The notes below the pieces were generated by a model. It was not told where the DNA came from. It worked only from the letters and a program-made list of their open reading frames with translations, and did not search any database. From AC-56 sp963702195 (GTDB lineage Bacteria; Actinomycetota; Thermoleophilia; Solirubrobacterales; 70-9), in contig OY969725.1 of the NCBI GenBank assembly GCA_963702195.1, positions 868,001 through 932,000 of the forward strand: 64,000 nt of DNA, in the 5' to 3' direction. Shown here piece by piece: positions 1 through 7,086 of the stretch. Made by a program: the position numbers and the translations under genes. Numbering within the stretch: position 1 is the stretch's first letter; each line of letters opens with the position of its first letter.

Positions 1-118
1 CATTCCGCCACAAGCCGGGGCGGGTCGGGCTTCCCGGGCGTTGCCCGCCGCCTGGATGAGCCAGTCCACGGCGCGGTAGCTCTTTCGCTACACCTCGCGC
101 ATATCTCGCCACACGCGA

Positions 119-469
119 TTGGCGACACTTGGAGCCATGGACGGCATCGAGCCCATACACGTCTACATCCCGGGTCGGCCCGACGATCCACGGCGACCGG
201 CGGACCTCCCGGAGGGAGTGGTCGCCCACCACGGGCCTCCGCTTCATCCCGATGACGTGACGATGGTGGATGGCGTGCCCGTGACGTCCGTCGCACGGAC
301 GCTGATCGATCTCGCGGAGGTCATGGACCCGGAGGAGCTCCGTGAGTGCTTCATCGTCGCCCGCGAGCGCGGCCTGCTCGACCCCGACCAGCTCCGGGCA
401 GCCCGGGCTCGCGTCGAGTGGCGGCCGTCGCTCGCGATCGTCGACGAGCTCATCGACGAGTTCGCCTGA
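119..469 (+). CDS. AbiEi-like antitoxin, C-terminal fragment
   Basis: The 116 residues contain GVPVTSVARTLIDLAEV followed by a helical segment, which matches the C-terminal region of AbiEi-type (type IV toxin-antitoxin) antitoxin-like proteins. Family members usually carry an N-terminal winged helix and are near 200 to 300 residues; that part is absent. The frame opens at TTG after a stop at 77-79, with no ribosome binding site. The piece is therefore probably a decayed remnant, although a short expressed protein cannot be excluded. It is not adjacent to an AbiEii gene; the nucleotidyltransferase at 1330-1893 belongs to a separate pair on the other strand. Confidence 0.5.
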   Translation: MATLGAMDGIEPIHVYIPGRPDDPRRPADLPEGVVAHHGPPLHPDDVTMVDGVPVTSVARTLIDLAEVMDPEELRECFIVARERGLLDPDQLRAARARVEWRPSLAIVDELIDEFA

Positions 470-481
470 TCGACCGGCACT

Positions 482-510
482 CGGCGGAGCGATGATTTTT
501 CGCTTCGCCG
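482..510 (+). terminator. Hairpin after the AbiEi-like fragment
   Basis: A 10-base-pair stem (CGGCGGAGCG with CGCTTCGCCG, one G-T pair) encloses a T-rich nine-base loop just after the stop of the preceding gene. A second smaller inverted repeat (CCGGGA/TCCCGG, 508-526) overlaps its end. There is no T tract after the stem, so termination is only a suggestion. Confidence 0.35.
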
Positions 511-595
511 GGAGTCTCATTCCCGGATGTGACCAGGCGGCGATGGCTGCTTCAATCACGGCGTCGCCGTGTGAGCCCCAGAGGAGGAGGACGTG

Positions 596-1333
596 ATGGC
601 TGAGCACAAGACCGGAACCCGCGAGGAGTGGCAGGCCGCCCGCGACGAGCTCGCAAAGCTCGAGGCGGAACAGGCCGAGCGGAACCAGGAGATCAGGAAC
701 AAGCGGCAGGAGCTGCCCTGGGTGCCGGTGGAGAAGGAGTACGTCTTCGACACCGCGGAGGGAAAGAAGAGCCTTGCCGACCTGTTCGAGGGCCGCTCGC
801 AGCTCCTCGCCTACAACGTGATGTTCGGACCCGACTACTCGAACGGCGCGTGCCCGGGATGCACGAACCTCGCCGACGAGCTCAGCGGGTCGGTCGTCCA
901 CATGAACCACCGCGACGTGACGCTGATGTGCTTCTCGCGCGCGCCGATCGACCGGCTCACCGCGTACAAGGAGCGCATGGGCTGGGAGTTCCCGTACGTC
1001 TCGACCTACGACACGGACTTCCCGTGGGACTTCGGGCTCGCGATGACCGAGGAGCAGGCCAAGGAGGTCCCCGAGGTCCAGGAGATGATCGCCAACCCGC
1101 CTGACTGGCTCGTCGACTGGTCGAAGCAGGTGGGCGCCGATCTCGAAGACGGGCTTCGAGAGGGCCCAGGCTGGATCGCGTTCGCCCGCGAGAACGGGAC
1201 GATCTACCACACGTACACGGTCATGGCTCCGGATCCGTTCGTCGCGCCCTACCACTCCTTCCTCATGGACCGGACGCCCAAGCCCGCGGAGGAGGAGCCC
1301 AGGGCCTGGCGCAAGGACGAGTACCCGGACTAG
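596..1333 (+). CDS. DUF899 family thioredoxin-like protein
   Basis: This 245-residue protein matches the DUF899 family, a thioredoxin-fold group of cytosolic proteins of unsettled function. Visible landmarks are a charged N-terminal coiled segment, the ELPWVPVEKEY motif near residue 40, CPGCTN near residue 97 at the position expected for a redox-type CxxC loop, and the family-typical tail with YHTYTV. A strong Shine-Dalgarno sequence (GAGGAGGAGG, 581-590) places the start at ATG 596; GTG 593 directly before it is the alternative. The gene overlaps the tail of the convergent nucleotidyltransferase gene by four bases. Confidence 0.85.
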   Translation: MAEHKTGTREEWQAARDELAKLEAEQAERNQEIRNKRQELPWVPVEKEYVFDTAEGKKSLADLFEGRSQLLAYNVMFGPDYSNGACPGCTNLADELSGSVVHMNHRDVTLMCFSRAPIDRLTAYKERMGWEFPYVSTYDTDFPWDFGLAMTEEQAKEVPEVQEMIANPPDWLVDWSKQVGADLEDGLREGPGWIAFARENGTIYHTYTVMAPDPFVAPYHSFLMDRTPKPAEEEPRAWRKDEYPD

Positions 1334-1893
1334 GCGGCCGGATCGTCGACGCGGCTCGAGCGGCGCAGCGCGTCCTCCAGACGGGTGACGCGCGCGTCGT
1401 CCGTCCCGACGAGGTTCGCCAGCCGGTCGCGGAGCGCATCAACGTCCAGGTTGCCGGCGGCGAGCATCGCCTCGATGTCGGCCCAGTCGCGGGTGCGGTC
1501 GAACATCGCCTTGAAGACGGCCAGCTCGACGGGCCCCAGAATCGGGATCTCCTCGCCCTCGAAGGGCACCGTGCGCAGGTTCCGGGCGGCCTGGTGGTGC
1601 ACGGGCTCGTAGCTGAAGAAGAGATCGATCGGCGTGTCGTCCCACCAGAGCCGGATCTGGCCGGCTTCGGCGATCGCGTCGGCGGTGCCCTCGTCACGAG
1701 CGACCCCGTCGGGGAGCGCGTCGAGCGCGAGCGCCGGCTCGGTCGCGGGGACGAACAGGTTGACGTCGATGTCCCGCGTGCCGCGGGGCTCGCGGGTCCA
1801 GTAGGCGAGCGCGATCGCGCCTCCGAAGGCGTGTGGGATCTCCGCCCCGGCGAGGTTGGCGTGAAGCTCGAGGAGCTTCTCCGCGAGGGTCAC
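1330..1893 (-). CDS. Nucleotidyltransferase, toxin-like partner of an XRE protein
   Basis: The 187-residue protein has HAFGGAIALAYW near residue 21 and RGTRDIDVNLFV near residue 37, the GG...RxTxDID signature of the AbiEii/DUF6036-like nucleotidyltransferase fold. The GTG start at 1893 lies three bases after the stop of the upstream XRE gene, so the two form an operon. The order (HTH regulator first, nucleotidyltransferase second) is that of two-component toxin-antitoxin modules such as MenAT-like pairs; toxicity is inferred from fold and context only. The substrate nucleotide or RNA target is unknown. Confidence 0.7.
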   Translation of the reverse strand: MTLAEKLLELHANLAGAEIPHAFGGAIALAYWTREPRGTRDIDVNLFVPATEPALALDALPDGVARDEGTADAIAEAGQIRLWWDDTPIDLFFSYEPVHHQAARNLRTVPFEGEEIPILGPVELAVFKAMFDRTRDWADIEAMLAAGNLDVDALRDRLANLVGTDDARVTRLEDALRRSSRVDDPAA

Positions 1894-1896
1894 GGG

Positions 1897-2232
1897 TCAG
1901 GCCGCTTTGGAGGAGGGCAGGCGGGGGAATCGCAGCGTCCGCGAGCGCCTCGAGGGAAGGCGCTCGGCCAGGTCCAGCACCTGGGCCAGCACGCGGCCCC
2001 GTGACTCGAGCTCGCGGCCCCCGGGGACGCGGACCGGCCTGGAGGCCGGCACCGCCGTGAGGCGCATCCCCGCGGCGCCGAGCACGCGCTCCAGCGTGTC
2101 CGGCGTGGGGGTCTTGGCGCCGTGCTCGTAGGCGGAGATCGTCGCCTGCGAGGTCCCGCTCCGTTCGGCGACCTCGGCCTGGGTCAGGCCCGACCGCCGG
2201 CGCGCATCGCGAATGAGCTCAGCCACATTCAC
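1897..2232 (-). CDS. XRE-family HTH regulator, antitoxin-like
   Basis: The protein (111 residues from GTG 2232) begins with a Cro/C1-type helix-turn-helix: RSGLTQAEVAERSGTSQATI is visible at about residues 12 to 31. The C-terminal half is arginine-rich and has no recognised domain. I chose GTG 2232 because a TATACT -10 element (2240-2245) ends seven bases before it, the spacing of leaderless transcripts seen repeatedly in this window; GTG 2226 and GTG 2265 are alternatives. The palindrome at 2242-2259 overlaps that promoter and is a likely autoregulatory operator. It is co-transcribed with the nucleotidyltransferase gene. Confidence 0.75.
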   Translation of the reverse strand: MNVAELIRDARRRSGLTQAEVAERSGTSQATISAYEHGAKTPTPDTLERVLGAAGMRLTAVPASRPVRVPGGRELESRGRVLAQVLDLAERLPSRRSRTLRFPRLPSSKAA

Positions 2233-2241
2233 GCACGGGAG

Positions 2242-2259
2242 TATATCCAGATAGATATA
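2242..2259. promoter_or_regulatory. Palindromic operator over the XRE gene promoter
   Basis: TATATC and GATATA form a perfect six-base inverted repeat with a six-base spacer. It sits in an AT-rich island and overlaps the TATACT -10 element of the XRE gene. Toxin-antitoxin HTH proteins commonly repress their own promoter at such dyads; binding here is inferred. Confidence 0.55.
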
Positions 2260-2265
2260 TCCCAC

Positions 2266-2841
2266 TCAGGACCAGGGGAGCCCGGGCCATGTGTCCGGGC
2301 GCCCGACTCGCCAGTCGGCAAACGGCGCGTACGCCTCCGCCGGGCTCTCGGTCTCGGCCTCGATGCCGGCGGCGCGCGACTCGGCCAGGTCCGAGTGGGG
2401 GTAGACGATCGTGCCTCCGTCCCGTCGCGCCCCGGTCATGAAGATCGCGCACGGGCCGTCGCCGGCGCCCACGAACACGTGGCGAGTGCCGGATGGGCAG
2501 TGGACGAAGTCCCAGGCGCGGAGCCGCCGCTCCTCCTCCTCGATCAGCAGGACGCACTCTCCGGCGAGGACGAGGAAGTCCTCCTGGGTGGACTCCGCGT
2601 GGTACATGCCGTTTGGCTTTCCGGGCTCGAGCACCGCGAGGGTGAACCCCGTCTCGGTGAACATCTGCGGCTCTGTGCCCGGCCGCTCCGCGAGCACTCG
2701 GGGGCTGCTCTCGAACACGCACCGCCCGCCGAACGACTCGTTTCGCACCCAGGCCGCCTCTCCTGCGTTGACCACGAACCAGCCCGGACTCACGGGCGCC
2801 AAGCCCGAGCCGACATCCTCAAGCCGCGCCTCTTTGACCAT
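2266..2841 (-). CDS. Cupin domain protein
   Basis: A 191-residue protein with a single cupin barrel. NGMYHAESTQEDFLVL (about residues 76 to 91) supplies the usual His and Glu metal ligands of cupin motif 1, and CPSGTRHVF (about 115 to 123) gives the His of motif 2. It lacks a signal peptide. The frame stays open far upstream, but ATG 2841 is preceded by GAGGAGG at the correct spacing and begins the conserved part. It is transcribed divergently from the PII-amt operon. The substrate is not recognisable. Confidence 0.8.
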   Translation of the reverse strand: MVKEARLEDVGSGLAPVSPGWFVVNAGEAAWVRNESFGGRCVFESSPRVLAERPGTEPQMFTETGFTLAVLEPGKPNGMYHAESTQEDFLVLAGECVLLIEEEERRLRAWDFVHCPSGTRHVFVGAGDGPCAIFMTGARRDGGTIVYPHSDLAESRAAGIEAETESPAEAYAPFADWRVGRPDTWPGLPWS

Positions 2842-2963
2842 CTCGCCTCCTCGCCTCGCAGTTCCGGTTCCGGGACACCAGGATGCCCGACGGCGGGCCG
2901 AAAAGCCGTCCCCCGGCGCAGGTAGCCTCGCGGCCGCTCGATGGGACTGATGGGAGGAGGGCC

Positions 2964-3317
2964 GTGAAGCTGGTGATCGGGATCGTTCGCCCGGAGAAGG
3001 CGAACGACGTCTTGGAGGCCCTGTACCGGGCGGAGGTCCGCGGGCTCTCCATGAGCCGGGTCCAGGGCCACGGCGGCGAGCTCGACCGGGTCGAGACCTA
3101 CCGCGGCACGACGGTGCAGGTGGGGTTGTCCGAGAAGGTCCGGTTCGAGATCGCGGTCTCGGACTCGTTCGTTCAGCCGACCATCGACGCGCTCTGCGAG
3201 GGCGCGCGGACGGGCGAGGTCGGGGACGGCAAGATCTTCGTCCTGCCGCTCGAGCGCGCCCTGCGCATCCGCACCGCGGAGAGCGACGTCGAGGCCGTGA
3301 CGCCGGTCGGGGAATGA
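2964..3317 (+). CDS. PII-like nitrogen regulatory protein with altered T-loop
   Basis: This 117-residue PII trimer subunit shows the GDGKIFV and RIRTAE nucleotide-binding motifs. PII proteins sense ATP/ADP and 2-oxoglutarate and block Amt channels through the T-loop. Aligned to E. coli GlnB, Tyr46-Arg47-Gly48 is kept, but Tyr51, the uridylylation or adenylylation site, is Val, and Gln39, which helps hold Mg-2-oxoglutarate, is Glu. Covalent control at Tyr51 is therefore impossible and effector binding may differ. GGAGGAGG (2953-2960) supports the GTG start. The stop overlaps the amt start (ATGA), so the two are translationally coupled, in the less usual order PII then amt. Confidence 0.85.
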   Translation: MKLVIGIVRPEKANDVLEALYRAEVRGLSMSRVQGHGGELDRVETYRGTTVQVGLSEKVRFEIAVSDSFVQPTIDALCEGARTGEVGDGKIFVLPLERALRIRTAESDVEAVTPVGE

Positions 3318-4615
3318 TCGACCCGATCCTGGCCGCGAGCAAGGTGGACACGGGCGACACCGCCTGGATGCTCACCGCGACCGCGCTCGTGCTGATGATG
3401 ACCCCGGCGCTGGGGCTCTTCTACGCGGGCCTCGTGCGCTCGAAGAACACCCTCAACACGTTCATGATGTGCATCGCGGCGATCGCCGTCGCGATGGTCA
3501 CCTGGTGGCTCGTGGGCTACTCGCTTGCCTTCGACGGCACCGGCGACCTGATCGGCGGCCTCAATCACGTGGCGCTGCACGACGTCGGCTTCACGCCGCG
3601 CGACGGCACGACGATCCCTCAGCTGGTGTTCATGGCGTTCCAGGCGACCTTCTGCATCATCACGGTGGCGCTGATCTCGGGGGCGGTCGTCGAGCGGATG
3701 CGCTTCGGCGCCTTCCTGGTCTTCGCGGCGCTCTGGTCCGTGCTCGTATACGCGGTGCTTGCGCACTGGGCCTTCGGCGGTGGCTGGCTCGCCTCGAACG
3801 GCACGCTCGACTTCGCCGGCGGCGTCCCGGTCGAGATGGGGTCGGGCTTCTCGGCGCTCGCGGCGGCCCTCGTGGTCGGTGCGCGAAAGGACTACGGCCG
3901 TCAGGCGCTGCTGCCCCACAACGCCGTCTACGTGCTGCTCGGTGCCGGGCTGCTGTGGTTCGGCTGGTTCGGCTTCAACGGCGGCAGCGGCTTCTCGACC
4001 GGCAACAACAGCGTCCTGGCGTTCACCAACACCCTGATCACGCCGGCGTGCACCCTGGTGGCCTGGTTCACCCTCGACCTCATCCGCGGCAGGAAGGTGA
4101 CCGCGATCGGCGCCGCCACCGCGATCATCGTCGGGTGCGTCCTGATCACGCCGGCGGGCGGCTTCATCAGCCCCGGGTGGGCGATGGTGCTCGGCTTCGT
4201 CGGGGCGCTCCCGTGCTACGCGGTCATCGTCTGGCGGCCGCGGACCCGGGTGGACGAGACGCTCGACGTGCTCGCGGCCCACGGCATGGCGGGGTTCACG
4301 GGCATCCTCTTCATCGGCTTCTTCGCCCAGTTCGCGTGGAACGGGATCTCGGACGGCTGGGTCTACGGCAACCTCTCGCAGCTCGGCGACCAGGCCCTGG
4401 CCGCCGTCGTGGCTCCCGCCTACGCCTTCGGGATGACCTACCTGCTCCTGCGGGCGCTCGCGCTCGTCATGCCCCTTCGAAGCGCCGAGCGCGAAGAGGC
4501 GCTCGGCATGGACGTCACCCATCACGGGGAGGAGGCGTACGCGAGCGGCGAGGGCGCGATCCTCGTCACGCCGGAGGCCGGCGCGGAGGAGCCCGTGCCG
4601 GTCAGGGCGAGCTAA
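3314..4615 (+). CDS. amt: Ammonium transporter, His-to-Glu twin-His variant
   Basis: A 433-residue Amt/Mep/Rh transporter of the inner membrane with about 11 membrane helices. Conserved features include FQATF (Phe gate), SGAVVERMRF, AHWAFGGGWLAS, LDFAGG with its Asp, and WFGFNGGSG. The second pore histidine is present in AAHGMAGFTG, but the first one (E. coli His168, normally in TVVH) is Glu: the segment reads GVPVEMGSG. Fungal Mep1 and Mep3 are known to carry Glu at this position. The C-terminal tail is long and acidic. It is the target expected for the overlapping upstream PII gene. Confidence 0.93.
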   Translation: MIDPILAASKVDTGDTAWMLTATALVLMMTPALGLFYAGLVRSKNTLNTFMMCIAAIAVAMVTWWLVGYSLAFDGTGDLIGGLNHVALHDVGFTPRDGTTIPQLVFMAFQATFCIITVALISGAVVERMRFGAFLVFAALWSVLVYAVLAHWAFGGGWLASNGTLDFAGGVPVEMGSGFSALAAALVVGARKDYGRQALLPHNAVYVLLGAGLLWFGWFGFNGGSGFSTGNNSVLAFTNTLITPACTLVAWFTLDLIRGRKVTAIGAATAIIVGCVLITPAGGFISPGWAMVLGFVGALPCYAVIVWRPRTRVDETLDVLAAHGMAGFTGILFIGFFAQFAWNGISDGWVYGNLSQLGDQALAAVVAPAYAFGMTYLLLRALALVMPLRSAEREEALGMDVTHHGEEAYASGEGAILVTPEAGAEEPVPVRAS

Positions 4616-4652
4616 TGGACCTGCACTAGATGCTTGATTCCTAATTGCCCCG

Positions 4653-4675
4653 GATCCCAGCCGTACGGCGGGATC
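4653..4675 (+). terminator. Hairpin after amt
   Basis: GATCCC, a bulged A, then GCCG pair with CGGC and GGGATC to give a ten-pair stem with a two-base tip, 38 bases after the amt stop. It lies between convergent amt and the monooxygenase gene. There is no clear T tract. The rest of the 212-base gap holds nothing else that I recognise. Confidence 0.45.
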
Positions 4676-4827
4676 TTGCTCCGGGCGGCGAGTGGCCGAT
4701 TATCGACCGTATAGGTGCATTTCCTGCCGCTCGGTCATGTGGGGTGCCTGACGGAACCGGATACGCACTGTCCCCTCATCGCCCGTTGGGCGCCGGCGTC
4801 GGCGATCCGCCGAGGGCGAGCTAGACC

Positions 4828-6348
4828 TCAGGCCGCGAGGGCCGTCCGGCCCGAGTCCTTCGTGGCGGCGAGCTGCGCCGGACGCGCGAACGTCATCGAG
4901 TCGTCCACGGGCCCTCGCTTCAGCAGCCGGACGTCGCGGAAGTAGTTCTGATGCAGTCGCCACGGCAGCGACGGGCCCTGCTTCGGGAGCCTGTCCATCG
5001 CTCGCTCGACGTAGCCCGACCTCAGGTCGATCAGCGGCTCCGTGGGGAGGGACGGGTCCGGGCCCTGCGGGGTGCACATCGCATAGCCGTGCCTGTCCAT
5101 GTGGTCGAGCAAGCGGCAGACGTGCTGTGCGATCAGGTCGCACTTCAGAGTCCAAGAGGCGTTCGTGTAGCCGAGGGACATGGCCATGTTCGGGACGCCG
5201 CTGAGCATCATTCCCTTGTAGGCGACCCGCTCCGAGAAGTCGACCTCGGCTCCGTCGACGAGCAGCTCCATGCCTCCGAGCAGCAGCAGGTGGAATCCGG
5301 TCGCGGTGACGATGACGTCCGCCTCGAGCTCCTCCCCGGACTCGAGCTCGAGCCCCCGTTCGGTGAAGGTCTTGATCCGGTCGGTGACGATCGACGCACG
5401 CCCGCTCGCGATCGCCTCGAACATGTCGCCGTCCGGAACGAGGCAGAGGCGCTGGTCCCATGGCTCGTATGTCGGGTTGAAGTGGGTGTCGACGTCGTAG
5501 CCCTCCGGCAGCTGCTCGGTCACCATCTTGCGGACGAGCCTTCGCGCGAACCTTGGCCAGCGGCGGGCGACGTTGAAGGCGACGATCTGCCGGAGCACGT
5601 TCTTCCAGCGCACGATCGCGTACGCGCCCCTGGCGCCGAGACGGCGACGAAGGGCATCGGCGATGCCGTCCTTTCCCGGCAGCGAGACCACGTAGCTCGG
5701 CGAGCGCTGAAGCATGGTCACGTGCGCCGCGCGCTCGGACATCGACGGGAGTAGCGTGACCGCCGTTGCGCCGCTGCCAACCACGACCACGCGCTTGCCG
5801 TCGTAGTCGAGGTCCTCGGGCCAGAATTGCGGGTGGACGATCTCCCCACCGAAGCGGTCCGTGCCATCGAAGTCAGGGGTATAGCCCTCGTCGTAGCGGT
5901 AGTAGCCGGTGCAGGCGAAGAGGAAGTCGCAGGTCAGCGCCAGGGGCGCGCCCGTGTCGGTCCGCTCGGCGTGGACGGTCCAGCACCCGTCGGGCGTCGA
6001 CCACTCGGCGCGCACCACGCGGTGCCCGAAGCGGATCCTCTCGTCAACCCTGTAATCGCGAGCCGTCTCGTGGATGTAGCGCCAGATCGCGGGGCCGTCG
6101 GCGATCGACTCCGCCTCCGTCCAGGGACGGAACGAATAGCCGAGGGTGAACATGTCCGAGTCCGAGCGGATCCCGGGGTAGCGGAACAGGTCCCAGGTGC
6201 CGCCCATGTCGTCGCGGGCCTCGAGGATGGTGAACGACTTTCCCGGGAGGTTTCTTTGCAGGTGGCAGGCCGCGCCGACGCCCGAGAGCCCCGCACCCAC
6301 GATCAGTACGTCAACGTGCTCGGCTGCCGAAGCGCCGTTCGTCGTCAC
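4828..6348 (-). CDS. Flavin-containing monooxygenase (Baeyer-Villiger type)
   Basis: A 506-residue cytosolic FAD/NADPH enzyme. The FAD motif VGAGLSG is at about residues 17 to 23, GTWDLFRYPGIRSDSD follows near 50, RFGGEIVHPQFWP near 166 fits the Baeyer-Villiger fingerprint FxGxxxHxxxWP, and VVGSGATAVTL near 190 is the NADPH Rossmann motif. VTATGFH near 370 is also typical. It probably oxygenates ketones or other lipophilic substrates. The start at GTG 6348 is supported by TACTCT (6356-6361) seven bases upstream, a leaderless arrangement; GTG 6354 is the alternative. Confidence 0.88.
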   Translation of the reverse strand: MTTNGASAAEHVDVLIVGAGLSGVGAACHLQRNLPGKSFTILEARDDMGGTWDLFRYPGIRSDSDMFTLGYSFRPWTEAESIADGPAIWRYIHETARDYRVDERIRFGHRVVRAEWSTPDGCWTVHAERTDTGAPLALTCDFLFACTGYYRYDEGYTPDFDGTDRFGGEIVHPQFWPEDLDYDGKRVVVVGSGATAVTLLPSMSERAAHVTMLQRSPSYVVSLPGKDGIADALRRRLGARGAYAIVRWKNVLRQIVAFNVARRWPRFARRLVRKMVTEQLPEGYDVDTHFNPTYEPWDQRLCLVPDGDMFEAIASGRASIVTDRIKTFTERGLELESGEELEADVIVTATGFHLLLLGGMELLVDGAEVDFSERVAYKGMMLSGVPNMAMSLGYTNASWTLKCDLIAQHVCRLLDHMDRHGYAMCTPQGPDPSLPTEPLIDLRSGYVERAMDRLPKQGPSLPWRLHQNYFRDVRLLKRGPVDDSMTFARPAQLAATKDSGRTALAA

Positions 6349-6419
6349 CGACACAAGAGTATGGGCGTGAGAAGCGTCACGGGTGTGGGGGTGATCACGC
6401 TGGGCGGTCACCGCGGCCG

Positions 6420-6914
6420 TCAGCGCAGGATCTCGATCAGGAGCACCCAGGCGTTCGCGACCGCGCCGACGGTCGCGAACGCGATTCCGGCGACGACCCA
6501 GTAGAGGCCGCCCCCGCTCTCCGCGAGGAGGCTCGCCCCGCCCACGATCACCGGCAACGTCGCCGCGACGATCAGGAACAGGCGCATCAGAACCTCGAAC
6601 GCGGGTTGCGGGGTCTTCGGGAGGCTCCGGCGCTCGAGCCTGGCGATCACGCCGCCGAAGACGAGACCCAGCCCCAGGAGCTCCGTTCCAAGGGCGTCGG
6701 TGCTCTGGCCCGGAATCAAGCCGACGATGGAGACGAGGACCACGCTCAGCAGCAGGAGAACCGTCTCGAGCGCCCGCTCGGGGATGCCCTCGAGCTTGAG
6801 GATGCGGTCGACGTTGATCGACACCGCCACGAAGACGAGCCCCGCGAGCGCGGCGGACGCGCCGGCCGTCGCGACGAACAGGTCCGTCCATTCGCTTGCG
6901 TCGTATGCGGTCAG
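6420..6914 (-). CDS. Four-helix membrane protein of unknown function
   Basis: I do not recognise a named family, although similar small integral membrane proteins occur widely in Actinomycetota. The frame encodes four hydrophobic segments and the phrase AGLVFVAVSINVDRIL, followed by a cytosolic loop with RLERRSLPKTPQ. The first conventional start (GTG 6830) would fall inside the first membrane helix. The hydrophobic, family-like sequence extends upstream to a CTG at 6914 (164 residues), immediately after a stop codon, with no ATG, GTG or TTG between them. CTG 6914 is therefore the more likely start; confidence in the start is low. Confidence 0.6.
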   Translation of the reverse strand: MTAYDASEWTDLFVATAGASAALAGLVFVAVSINVDRILKLEGIPERALETVLLLLSVVLVSIVGLIPGQSTDALGTELLGLGLVFGGVIARLERRSLPKTPQPAFEVLMRLFLIVAATLPVIVGGASLLAESGGGLYWVVAGIAFATVGAVANAWVLLIEILR

Positions 6915-7086
6915 GCAGCTTGATATAGCGGATTACCAGACCGCGTCCGGAGCGACGAGCGCGCCTGCACGAGCAGGGCCGTCGCGCGCGCCGACGGGCC
7001 CATCATCCGCAAGCGTCATCGGGCCCTCGACGTGGAGCGCTCATCAATCGGCGCATGGGCTGCCGAGCCACCCTACGATCGCCTGC

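Noticed and set aside
3173..4525. Long open frame of 450 codons antisense to amt
   Set aside because: It mirrors the amt codons and gives low-complexity His/Arg/Glu-rich sequence without a domain; high-GC genes create such frames on the opposite strand.
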